Positions 14,855-23,569 of a stretch of DNA of 32,909 bases are shown here, in pieces. Both the position numbers and the translations under genes were made by a program. The stretch covers positions 1 through 32,909 of the forward strand of contig JABWCN010000048.1 of NCBI GenBank assembly GCA_013359135.1, in the 5' to 3' direction. Numbering within the stretch: position 1 is the stretch's first letter; each line of letters starts with the position of its first letter. The stretch comes from Pseudobdellovibrionaceae bacterium. GTDB taxonomy: Bacteria > Bdellovibrionota > Bdellovibrionia > Bdellovibrionales > Bdellovibrionaceae. Below the pieces are notes generated by a model. That model saw nothing but the letters and a program-made list of their open reading frames with translations, made no database searches and was not told the origin of the DNA.

Positions 14855-17137
14855 ATGAATTTTGAACAAATTTCTAAAAAATCGTCATTAAAAATACTAT
14901 TATTTTTTTTCATTACGACGGTTCAAATTTCAGTTTCAGCGAATGAAAATAGATTGCCACTTTTGCGCTACTGGATTCAAGATCGTTTTGTGCGGAGTGT
15001 AGCATTGGGAAAAAACGATCAGGAATTACTAGTTTCTCTAGAATCTCTTATTAATAATGTTGATACTTATAAAAAAAAATATCTTTTTGAAAATGAAGTT
15101 ACAACCTCAGTTGAAATAGATAAGTATCGTTATCACTTTCTTCATCCTCAATTTTCATCACAAAATGAAGTGGAAAGATTTATAAAAGGTGATATTCCAC
15201 AGAATTTGAATTTGATTACTTCGGGTGAAAGCAGTGTAACTTATTTAAACGAAATAATTGGTGCTTATAAAAATATTCTGGATCATGAGTTTGAATTTCC
15301 ACCAAAAAGTTTTAAAACAAATTTTTTGAGTTTTTTTGGCGTTATAAAGCAAAGAAATGTAACCGTCTTTGATTTGTTGTTTGAAAACTCGAGAGACTCT
15401 GAGCTTGCAATAAAAGCAATTAAAAAGATGAATGATCAAGAAAAATTAGCCTTATTGCATCAGTTTAAAGGGCAATTAAGCTCTGTTTTTGATAAAGTAA
15501 AAAATAGTGGATCAGAGATATTACGAGAATCAAAGCTTACAATTCCAGATGCTAAAATGAAAAGATTTTTAGAAATTGTTTTATCATTGTATTTTGCATC
15601 TTTGCCAGATGATGCGGTTTGGGATTTAATATTTTTACAGATGGAAAGACCAGAAGTGCAAACTCGACTTGAAAGATTCAAGTTACTAAGTCGAAGCGTT
15701 GGGCCTCATTTTCATAAACTTTTTCAAATAGCAGGCCGAATGGATGGAATCCCTGACTCCTTGAGAAATATTTTTATTACCTTTGAAGAGGGACTTCCTC
15801 CCTCAAATTGGGGAATTATTAATAAACAGATTCAAGAATCTAAATTTGAAGAATTTGATATAATAGCAGTTGATTCTGAGCCCATAAAGGTTGCCTCTAT
15901 GTCTCAGATTCATAAAGCTAAAGTACGTTTTAAAAAAACTAACGAAGAAGCGTATATTGCTTTAAGAATTTTAAAACCAGGAGTTGAAGAGTGGTTAAAA
16001 AGAGATGAGTTCTTTTTTCATAAACTGATTGATGTTATTTCTAAAGATGAGATTTTAGGACCAATAACAGATGGAGTTAACTTTAAGCAGTTATTAAGAC
16101 AAATTATTGTCCTAGCCAACGAGGAAAAGAATTTTCGTGATACTGTTGATAATGAAAATTTGGCCACCAAAGAACTGGTTACCGAAAAAGTAATAAATGA
16201 CGAAGTAAAACTAAAAATCAAAGTCCCAAAGGCTTTTTTAAGTACAAATAATGATACTCTTATGGCCATGAGATGGGCTGAAGGGAAAACCTTAGACAAG
16301 TTGGCTATGGATAACTCAAGCCATGCCAAAGGTATTGCAGAGTCACTTTTTCAACATTGGATGGAAAGTGCACTTTTTGGGAGTGGGTTTATCCATGCCG
16401 ATCTACATACGGGGAATGTTCTTGTAAGGAAAGTTAATGAACTTGAATATGATGTTAATGTAATTGATTTTGGTATGACAGGTAGGTTCTCAGAAGCTAA
16501 TCAACAATTATTTTACCTATTAGCGATGTCGAGTGTTACAAACAATCATACGATAATGGCAAGAGCTATTTGGGAGCAGGCAGTACATAAGCCAGATATT
16601 TCTTTGAATGAATTTACGGAGATGATTGTAGAGAGGTTTCCGCCAACTAACGATCCTAAGTTAGCGGCAAATTTTGAAAAAGCTTTATTTTTTGCTCAGC
16701 AAAATGGTTTTGATTTTGACGATAACTTAATGAAGTTAGTCAGAGGATATGCGGCAGCAAGGGGGCTTCTATATAGTACTAATTCAGAGTTAAAAGTAAA
16801 AGATGTTATTATTAAAATGATGCAAGAAAATCCAAGTAAAGGTTTAAAAGTTTTATCTAGTATTAAATATATAGATAAGAAAGATATTATTGGTATTTTA
16901 AACTCATTTGCAAACAATCTAAGATATAAAGTTGAGAATGTAACAGTTGCTGATGCGGTTAATGCCGTAGCTACTGGAACAGAACTTGTTAAAGGTGTAT
17001 TAGGAGGACTTCTTTCCAGAGGAAAAAAATTTCTTGGTGAGGTAACTAAAGAAAATCCTAAGCCATCACAGGTAAATAAGCCAAAAGAGAAGCAAAACTT
17101 AGAGTCTTTTATTTGTTTAGGACATTATAGTATTTAG
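14855..17137 (+). CDS. Exported ABC1/UbiB-like atypical kinase
   Basis: 760 residues from ATG 14855, set by GGAGG 5 bases upstream; a longer frame from 14765 has no site. The N-terminus is a Sec signal peptide: basic MNFEQISKKSSLK, core ILLFFFITTVQI, cleavage near SVSA-NENR. About 240 unrecognised helical residues follow, then an ABC1/UbiB kinase-like domain: K288-L-F-Q291 (usually KxGQ), A-loop ASMSQIHKA (347-355), IALRILKPG with R371 where the family has Lys, EEKNF (423-427), WAEGKTLDKLA, HADLHTGN (514-521) and DFG (538-540). Catalytic Asp and metal-binding residues are thus kept. Known ABC1 proteins are cytosolic or organellar membrane ATPases/kinases linked to quinone synthesis; an export signal is unusual. 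It converges with the next gene, leaving only 11 bp. Confidence 0.85.
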   Translation: MNFEQISKKSSLKILLFFFITTVQISVSANENRLPLLRYWIQDRFVRSVALGKNDQELLVSLESLINNVDTYKKKYLFENEVTTSVEIDKYRYHFLHPQFSSQNEVERFIKGDIPQNLNLITSGESSVTYLNEIIGAYKNILDHEFEFPPKSFKTNFLSFFGVIKQRNVTVFDLLFENSRDSELAIKAIKKMNDQEKLALLHQFKGQLSSVFDKVKNSGSEILRESKLTIPDAKMKRFLEIVLSLYFASLPDDAVWDLIFLQMERPEVQTRLERFKLLSRSVGPHFHKLFQIAGRMDGIPDSLRNIFITFEEGLPPSNWGIINKQIQESKFEEFDIIAVDSEPIKVASMSQIHKAKVRFKKTNEEAYIALRILKPGVEEWLKRDEFFFHKLIDVISKDEILGPITDGVNFKQLLRQIIVLANEEKNFRDTVDNENLATKELVTEKVINDEVKLKIKVPKAFLSTNNDTLMAMRWAEGKTLDKLAMDNSSHAKGIAESLFQHWMESALFGSGFIHADLHTGNVLVRKVNELEYDVNVIDFGMTGRFSEANQQLFYLLAMSSVTNNHTIMARAIWEQAVHKPDISLNEFTEMIVERFPPTNDPKLAANFEKALFFAQQNGFDFDDNLMKLVRGYAAARGLLYSTNSELKVKDVIIKMMQENPSKGLKVLSSIKYIDKKDIIGILNSFANNLRYKVENVTVADAVNAVATGTELVKGVLGGLLSRGKKFLGEVTKENPKPSQVNKPKEKQNLESFICLGHYSI

Positions 17138-17148
17138 TTTTGCAATAA

Positions 17149-18255
17149 TTACTTATGACCACCAGATAGCTGTGAATCTTTTTTCATAGAAGTATCACTA
17201 ATTTCTGAGCTAGGATTTGGTTCCATTTTCTTAAAAGCTGAAAAAAGAGATTCTATTAATTTACATTCTTCTTGTTGTTGTTTGTCGATATCTTTTTTAC
17301 TTTTAAGTTCTTTGCAATAAGTTAACAAACTAACATTATCTAAATATGAAGCACTTTCCATCTTTTGTGTGCTTTGCAGGTCTTCAATAATAAGACTTAA
17401 ATTGGCCGTAAACTCATTATAATTTGTGCTATTTATACTAATGACTCTAGATTTATTTTGTTTTTGAGATGATTTTTCCAAATACTCTATAAAGATTTTA
17501 GCACATTGTTGTGCTATATTTTTAGCATTTGAATTGACACAAAAATTAGGTGTATTGCTTTCGCCAATTTCAATTACACCGAAAGTGGAACATTTGAATT
17601 GTTCCTTTGTGCAAGGAGCTCCAATAGATGTTATAGGTCGTTCACAAATAGGAAGTTTATCTTTTATTATCAAACGAGATGGGTGGCCACCGAAAAGGCA
17701 GCTAAATGTTTCTTTAGCTGATTTTGGTTCCTCTACTTCAAGTTCTTTGTTGCTTTCTTTATAGACCCAGGAAGCTCCTTCAAACACAGCAATACCACCT
17801 GCGGTTTCCACGACAATTTTAGAAAGTTTACGAGACTTTATATATTGTGCCAGCCGACTAAAAGACTTCATAAGAATTGGGGATAACGCTCGAGCTACCT
17901 TTATCACTACAGCGCCAGCTTCGATAATTATGACCACTGGATTAGCTTGGGCTTGATTTAGGTTTAATGCATAGAAATATGGCCAAGAAGTATTTTTCAG
18001 CTGCTTGGACTTGTTAGAACGAAGGGGGAGAATAGATTCTTTCGGTAAAGTTTGAAGATTTTCAAGTATATAGGCTAAGTGAACCAATGTTAGCAGATAG
18101 ATGGTCCTATCTGCTTCCTTTAGAGATCTAAAACTCTGTTCAGATAAAAAGGGTGAGGCTTTCAGAGGTTGGGGGTATTTTTTAAGATCATGAGCTAAGC
18201 TGTGCTCAGCTAGAACAAAAAAAGCAAGAATTTTCTTTATCCACAGATATTTCAT
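17149..18255 (-). CDS. Secreted Cys-containing protein, unrecognised
   Basis: 368 residues with a signal peptide (MKYLWIKKILAFFVLAEHSLA, cleavage before HDLKK). Two hydrophobic stretches follow, NPVVIIIEAGAVVIKVARAL and IVVETAGGIAVFEGASWVY, which could insert into or lie on a membrane. The central part has a Cys-rich module: ETFSCLFGG, LPICERP, APCTKEQFKCSTFGVIE, NFCVN and QQC; paired Cys of this kind suggest disulphides in the periplasm. The spacing C-x(5)-C-x-x-F-G recalls modules I associate with other Bdellovibrio secreted proteins, but I cannot name a family. It lies 126 bp downstream of the 1016-residue gene on the same strand and may share its transcript. Confidence 0.75.
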   Translation of the reverse strand: MKYLWIKKILAFFVLAEHSLAHDLKKYPQPLKASPFLSEQSFRSLKEADRTIYLLTLVHLAYILENLQTLPKESILPLRSNKSKQLKNTSWPYFYALNLNQAQANPVVIIIEAGAVVIKVARALSPILMKSFSRLAQYIKSRKLSKIVVETAGGIAVFEGASWVYKESNKELEVEEPKSAKETFSCLFGGHPSRLIIKDKLPICERPITSIGAPCTKEQFKCSTFGVIEIGESNTPNFCVNSNAKNIAQQCAKIFIEYLEKSSQKQNKSRVISINSTNYNEFTANLSLIIEDLQSTQKMESASYLDNVSLLTYCKELKSKKDIDKQQQEECKLIESLFSAFKKMEPNPSSEISDTSMKKDSQLSGGHK

Positions 18256-18381
18256 ATTCGTAGTATAAACTTTTTTTTAAAAAGATCTGAGCCATTTTTA
18301 TCGAGAACACCAAAATAAGATCAAACTAGACTATGGTATGAACGATGAAGCGCTTGAAACTTACTTTTTTAAAAAATAACT

Positions 18382-21300
18382 TTATTTTTTATCTACATAC
18401 TCAAATATTTTATAATAAGAAAATGTTTGAACAAGGCCATTGACGCATTCATTTAACAGTTCATTAACTCTAACTACTGTGTCAATTTCATCGGCGTTAA
18501 AAGTTTCTTTTTGTTGAGAAAATTTTAAAAAAAGATCACTGAAAATAACTTGTTTTAAATAGCTATCTATAAATAAATACGCTCTACCATAAGGATCAGA
18601 AGTTGATTCTATAATTTTTTTTAATTTTTCTTCAAAAACTAAATTAAAACTTTTTCCATATGAGATCCAAGAGGTTGGATCCTTTGGGTGACTCACTATA
18701 TAGAGCATAAAAGCCAGTTTCATTTCAGCACTTTTAATGTCAGCAATAAATCTTGGAGATATTTTTTTTAGTATTTCAAGGTAGATCTTAATTTCTTGCT
18801 GATAAGAATTGTAAATTCCTATTTCTAGAAAATTGTCTGGACTTGAGGTTTTAACTTCTTGTTGAAGCGAGTTATAAATTCCTTCAGAGGAATTACTTTC
18901 TGAAAAAAATTTTTCTTTAGAAAACAAAACTGGGTAAAGTTTAGTTACTAAAAGTTTATTGAAGTTACTTTCTTCGGAACGCAGAAAAGTGTTAATTTCT
19001 TTAGTAACTGTATTCTTCCAAAAAGTTTCTAAATTTGCAACCGCATTATCACCTTTAAACTGAGCATTGATATTTTCTTTAATAAAGTAAACTAGGTTTT
19101 CGTAGCGGTTATTATTATAGTAGAATGGTTTTGTATTGTAGTAGTTGATGCCTGAATATTCCTCACAAGGATTAAAAGATCCTGTATCTACAATTCTTGG
19201 AGGGTTGAAACTAGTAGACCAAAATGGAATCTTATCAAAGACTGAGCTACTAAGTATTCCAGTATCAATTTTTTGCCCACTAAATGTATATCTAGGACCG
19301 CATGCTGCACTTATTAAGTACTTTTCAGGAAGGTTTCTGTAGTACACTCCATACAGGCTTTCACTTTTTGAGATAGACTTAAAATTGATTACGTCATCTG
19401 TTTCAAGAGACTTAATGAACATTTCTCCAGCTTTTAAGTTCTCTGAATAATTGAGAATTTTTTTTAATTCTCCTAGGCTTGCGATATTATTATTCTTATC
19501 TGAAAGTTCTGGATTATATATTTTTGCACGATTGAATGTCTCAAAAGCTTTTGCAGAATATGATTCTTTGAATTTTTCTTTAAGTTGTTCTTTTTCTTCT
19601 TTGCTGATCCTAAGTTTATCTATTCTTTCAAACTCATATTTAACAGAAGGAGCTAATGGAGTTTGATTATCAAAAACAGATAAATAATAAAGCATGTTTT
19701 TGTAAAGTTGTATAATTGAAGCTTCAACATTTGAAGAAGACTTTGTGATTTTTGAATTGTTGATCTCTTTTTTTAGTAGAAAATAGACTTTTGCAACAGT
19801 GGAAGCTACAGTAGTAGAGACGTTTTTGTAGTTCAGTTGATCAGTGCCAATTCCATAAAAAGGATAGTTTTCAAAATTATTGCTTTTTGTATTATTGATT
19901 TCAGAAACTAGATAAGCATAAAATTGATTACTAGCTTTATAATGGTTACTAAAACTTTCAAAATAGGAACTCCATGAGCTTAAAGAACTAGTTACATTTT
20001 TAAGCCAAAAGTTTCTCCAGTGGTTTAAATTTTGATGAAACTTTGATAGTGTATTGGGATAGCTAGCTTCGAGATCACAATAAGGTGAATACTGGGAATT
20101 AAGTTCAAAAGTCCTCTTTAACAAATCATATGAGGTTTTATCGAACGCATTTTTATCAAAAGAAGTTGTACTTTTAAGATATTCAATACAGTTTTGAGGA
20201 ATTTGTGGCCTTAATATAAGTTTTTGTACTTTTTCCAGAGAATTTAATGCTTCAACCCCATGAACCATTTTTTCATAAATAGGTTCATAGATATGTAGTA
20301 TAGGATCATTAATCTCTAAAAACATGAATGCATGGGCAGCAGAAGAAAGTAATCTAGACTGAGGGATGTATGATCCCAATTTTTTAATAAATTGAATAGA
20401 CTTTAAAACGAATCGTTTTACGGCAAAACTTTGTTTGGAAATAGCTTTTGAAGTTATTTTACTAATCTCATTTTTTGTTGTTGGAATAACAAACGATTGA
20501 ATTGCGATAGTTGTCCATGAAGAAAGTAAATGAGGAATGTAATCGATAATTTTTCCACGCGTTACCCAACGGTCATAAGCTTTTTGATAAGCGGCTAAAG
20601 GAGTATATCCCTTTTCTGCAATCATTTCATTGATTTCTTCAGGAGTAGAAATGAGTGCTCTTGCATAATAGTTTATATCAGGGTCATTAGATAAGTCTGT
20701 ATATATAGTACTGATTAAAAATCCAAAGGCAAACCCCGAATACATTTTAATTTTATTAAGTTGGACAGAAGTTATTTTTCCATCAGTTAGTGATTCAGCT
20801 TTTCGTCTAATTTTATTCCATTCCTCAATTTTCTTCTTATTTAACTTTGCCGACCCAAAGAGATCAAATTTTGGATCAGAATTTGAGCGTTCGACGGCTA
20901 AAGTTGTCATTAGTTCTTGAATTTTTTTCTCGTTTTTTAACCACCCGTACCTAGTTGAAATATGATCTAAAAATGAATTTGAAATTTTAGATCCAGCTAT
21001 AAAAAAAGAAAAACTAACTTGGGCATTTACACTTAAGATGTTATTTGTAAAAAAATTTTTTAATCGCTCCACATCTGTCTCTGGATTTGTTAGAATTAAT
21101 CTAATCACTTGGAAAAGGCTTCCAATATAGAAACTAGCTGCGGCAGGTGTAAAGTCATTCTTTATAAATTCAACTGATCCATTTACCGTTTTACTTGGAA
21201 TTTCCTTTATCGTATTAAATGAAGATTTTAAGAAACCTTTTTTTTCAATTTCATTTGGACTATCGTTTTTTAGAAGTTCTTGGTTTGACGAATCAATTAC

Positions 21301-21432
21301 AATAACAACATCTTTTTCTGAACTACTAGTTTGAGCAAAGACCATATCAGTAGAGCTTATCAGAACGATGATAATTATTAATTTTAGCTTTTGTAAGAGG
21401 ATACAGGAAAAAATTGTTTTCATTTTACTCAT
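18382..21432 (-). CDS. Large secreted protein, unrecognised
   Basis: 1016 residues with a signal peptide: MSKMKTIFSCILLQKLK, core LIIIIVLISS, cleavage after DMVFA before QTSSS. The start could be either of two ATGs three codons apart (21432 or 21423); neither has a ribosome binding site. The mature chain looks mainly helical, with two weakly hydrophobic stretches (AAASFYIGSLFQVIRLIL and SGFAFGFLISTIYTDL). A short motif GIYNS-QQE-K occurs twice 21 residues apart near the C-terminus (nt about 18788-18882). No catalytic motif is recognised. It is divergent from the coiled-coil and AAA+ pair, across a 250-bp promoter region, which suggests shared control. Likely envelope or released; function unknown. 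Confidence 0.78.
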   Translation of the reverse strand: MSKMKTIFSCILLQKLKLIIIIVLISSTDMVFAQTSSSEKDVVIVIDSSNQELLKNDSPNEIEKKGFLKSSFNTIKEIPSKTVNGSVEFIKNDFTPAAASFYIGSLFQVIRLILTNPETDVERLKNFFTNNILSVNAQVSFSFFIAGSKISNSFLDHISTRYGWLKNEKKIQELMTTLAVERSNSDPKFDLFGSAKLNKKKIEEWNKIRRKAESLTDGKITSVQLNKIKMYSGFAFGFLISTIYTDLSNDPDINYYARALISTPEEINEMIAEKGYTPLAAYQKAYDRWVTRGKIIDYIPHLLSSWTTIAIQSFVIPTTKNEISKITSKAISKQSFAVKRFVLKSIQFIKKLGSYIPQSRLLSSAAHAFMFLEINDPILHIYEPIYEKMVHGVEALNSLEKVQKLILRPQIPQNCIEYLKSTTSFDKNAFDKTSYDLLKRTFELNSQYSPYCDLEASYPNTLSKFHQNLNHWRNFWLKNVTSSLSSWSSYFESFSNHYKASNQFYAYLVSEINNTKSNNFENYPFYGIGTDQLNYKNVSTTVASTVAKVYFLLKKEINNSKITKSSSNVEASIIQLYKNMLYYLSVFDNQTPLAPSVKYEFERIDKLRISKEEKEQLKEKFKESYSAKAFETFNRAKIYNPELSDKNNNIASLGELKKILNYSENLKAGEMFIKSLETDDVINFKSISKSESLYGVYYRNLPEKYLISAACGPRYTFSGQKIDTGILSSSVFDKIPFWSTSFNPPRIVDTGSFNPCEEYSGINYYNTKPFYYNNNRYENLVYFIKENINAQFKGDNAVANLETFWKNTVTKEINTFLRSEESNFNKLLVTKLYPVLFSKEKFFSESNSSEGIYNSLQQEVKTSSPDNFLEIGIYNSYQQEIKIYLEILKKISPRFIADIKSAEMKLAFMLYIVSHPKDPTSWISYGKSFNLVFEEKLKKIIESTSDPYGRAYLFIDSYLKQVIFSDLFLKFSQQKETFNADEIDTVVRVNELLNECVNGLVQTFSYYKIFEYVDKK

Positions 21433-21680
21433 ACTAAAATTAACAGCAAAGTACGGACCATAAGTTTAATTTAATGTTTTCTTGGAAAAAGTTATTATAA
21501 ATCAAAGAGTTAAATAATTTTGAAAAAAATACTGTATTGAATTAAGACAAGGACTACAAAATGGGTTATTCAAATGTGTAATAGATTATTAGAAGGCTTT
21601 TATATTTGATTATGAATGGCTTGCTATTTGCTCCTAGGCTAAATGTTAGTAAAAATATAGAAAAACATAAGGAGAATATT
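21433..21680. other. Divergent promoter region of the 1016-residue and coiled-coil genes
   Basis: An AT-rich 248-bp region. A good Shine-Dalgarno (AAGGAG, 21669-21674) marks the right-hand gene. I see no promoter with both boxes near consensus and correct spacing and no RNA gene. Confidence 0.4.
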
Positions 21681-23543
21681 ATGTCATTAGTTTCCAGAAG
21701 AGTGTCATTATTAATAACAGTTGTAGTGCTAACTACGAATTCCTACTCACAGGTTGTTAGAACTGTCGATGCTGGATCAAAGACTACAATTTCCGCAAGG
21801 GAGCAAATAGCACAAAGATACGAGCAACAATTTTCTACAAGTCAGATTTTTAGAAATTTAACAGCAGCCCAAAAAGAAGTTCTAAAGCAAACCTTAGCTT
21901 CAGATGGAAATAAGACATTGAGCTCAGTTTATAAATCAGTTATGGAAGCTGAGAAATTTTCTAAAGAAAGAGATGTTATTGAAATTTCACGATTAAGAAT
22001 GGAGATTATGACCAAGTTTGCGAATGTAGATATATTTGATCCATCAACAGTTCGTGAGTTGGGGCAAAGTGATGCTTATACAATAATCCGTTTGGTTTAT
22101 GAAATGGATCCTTTAAAGTTACCATCAGCACAGTCTAAGGATTTAGCAAAATCATTTCTTGAACAATTAAATACAGAATTAGCAATATCTGAAAATCCTG
22201 ATTATTCAAGAGTTGTAACTGATGTTCTGATGTACATGGAAATGGGAGCAAATCAAAAAATTACTATCGAACGAAGCGATTTGTATGAAGCTATTAGTGG
22301 AAAGAAAAAAGATGCTGTTATTGATTTATTTAAAGGTAATAACGATGTTAGGACTATTACCTTAGGTGAGACAGGACTTGAAGTTAACTTATCAAAGAAT
22401 GTTGCAGCTGAATTACAAAAACAAGCTGAATTAGAAGTTATAAGACTAACTCATTTGGCGGAAGGAACTCCGACCGAAATTCTTAAGAATCTAGAGAGTA
22501 CATCTCGTAAGGGGTTGGATAATACCTTAGAAAGAATGAAGGCTTTTGAAAAAGGAAATCACTTATTAGATAGAAAAGATACAAGTTCAAGGGCAAAAGA
22601 AACTAACTTAGAAACAATAAAGACATATGATCAGTTATTAGCTGTAATGAAGCAATATAATGCAGCTATTAATAGTAAATCACTTTCTGGCAAGATATCT
22701 AGATTTTTTTCTGACAGTAAAGTTGGAAAAATGATCCCAGGTAGTGAAACTATGGCTAAGAAGTTTGACAAAATGGATGATGCTAATATGAAAAATAGAA
22801 CCATTCGTGAAAAAATCGAGATGGTAAAAATGTCATTGGAAACATCTATTGCAACTGTACGAGCTGATAATGAGCAATTAAATAAGATGATGGATGAAGC
22901 TTATAAGTTAATTAGAGATCTACAGCCAGAGCTAGCTTATTACAAATATGTAAATGACCTATTAGCCATTAAACTGGAGCAGTTGAAATCTTCAGAGCAT
23001 CCTCATGATAAGCAATTAGCTGAAAATCTTGAAATTCACGTTGCTAGAACTATGATGACTAAGTTCAATGCAGTTATTAACCAAGTGGTAACAATGCGAA
23101 AAGGAATCAAGAGCTTTGAGTTAGACATAGGTCTTGGAATTGCGACTATTACTCAAGTTCAAATTTTACTTGAGTCTATTTTGCCTGATATGTACATAAC
23201 TGAGACTTCAAGACAAGCTAACTTAATGACTCAAAGATTAGGTAAATCAGCAGAGGCAGCTAGAAAGTTTCATGAAGAACTAAAAGAACAGCAGCATAAA
23301 CTTCAAATTCAGTCTATGGAAAAGCAAGTTGAGCTGGCTAAGCAGGTTTTTACAGACCCTGTCGCTTTTGAAAGAAGAATGACAGAAATGGCGACGGCCT
23401 TCGAGAACTACAAAAAAGGAATGTCTGAAGCTTTCAAAATTCAAACAGAGCATGCAGCTAAAATGACAGCATTGCACAATCGTGAAAAAGGCCAAACTAG
23501 TGGTTTTCAAATTGGACGTGAAATTAATAACGGTGGGAATTAG
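21681..23543 (+). CDS. Secreted coiled-coil protein
   Basis: 620 residues from ATG 21681, chosen because AAGGAG lies 6 bases upstream and a signal peptide begins there (MSLVSRRVSLLITVVVLTTNSYS, cleavage before QVVRT). A frame back to 21606 has no such support. The mature protein is almost entirely helical and highly charged, with long heptad-like stretches in the second half (for example EELKEQQHKLQIQSMEKQVE and FERRMTEMATAFENYKKG). Such helical proteins often act as scaffolds or adaptors. It lies 26 bp before the AAA+ gene, which has its own ribosome binding site, so the two are very probably one operon and the proteins may be partners. No family is recognised. Confidence 0.82.
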   Translation: MSLVSRRVSLLITVVVLTTNSYSQVVRTVDAGSKTTISAREQIAQRYEQQFSTSQIFRNLTAAQKEVLKQTLASDGNKTLSSVYKSVMEAEKFSKERDVIEISRLRMEIMTKFANVDIFDPSTVRELGQSDAYTIIRLVYEMDPLKLPSAQSKDLAKSFLEQLNTELAISENPDYSRVVTDVLMYMEMGANQKITIERSDLYEAISGKKKDAVIDLFKGNNDVRTITLGETGLEVNLSKNVAAELQKQAELEVIRLTHLAEGTPTEILKNLESTSRKGLDNTLERMKAFEKGNHLLDRKDTSSRAKETNLETIKTYDQLLAVMKQYNAAINSKSLSGKISRFFSDSKVGKMIPGSETMAKKFDKMDDANMKNRTIREKIEMVKMSLETSIATVRADNEQLNKMMDEAYKLIRDLQPELAYYKYVNDLLAIKLEQLKSSEHPHDKQLAENLEIHVARTMMTKFNAVINQVVTMRKGIKSFELDIGLGIATITQVQILLESILPDMYITETSRQANLMTQRLGKSAEAARKFHEELKEQQHKLQIQSMEKQVELAKQVFTDPVAFERRMTEMATAFENYKKGMSEAFKIQTEHAAKMTALHNREKGQTSGFQIGREINNGGN

Positions 23544-23569
23544 AAAGTTCAAGAATCTTTGGAGATCTT

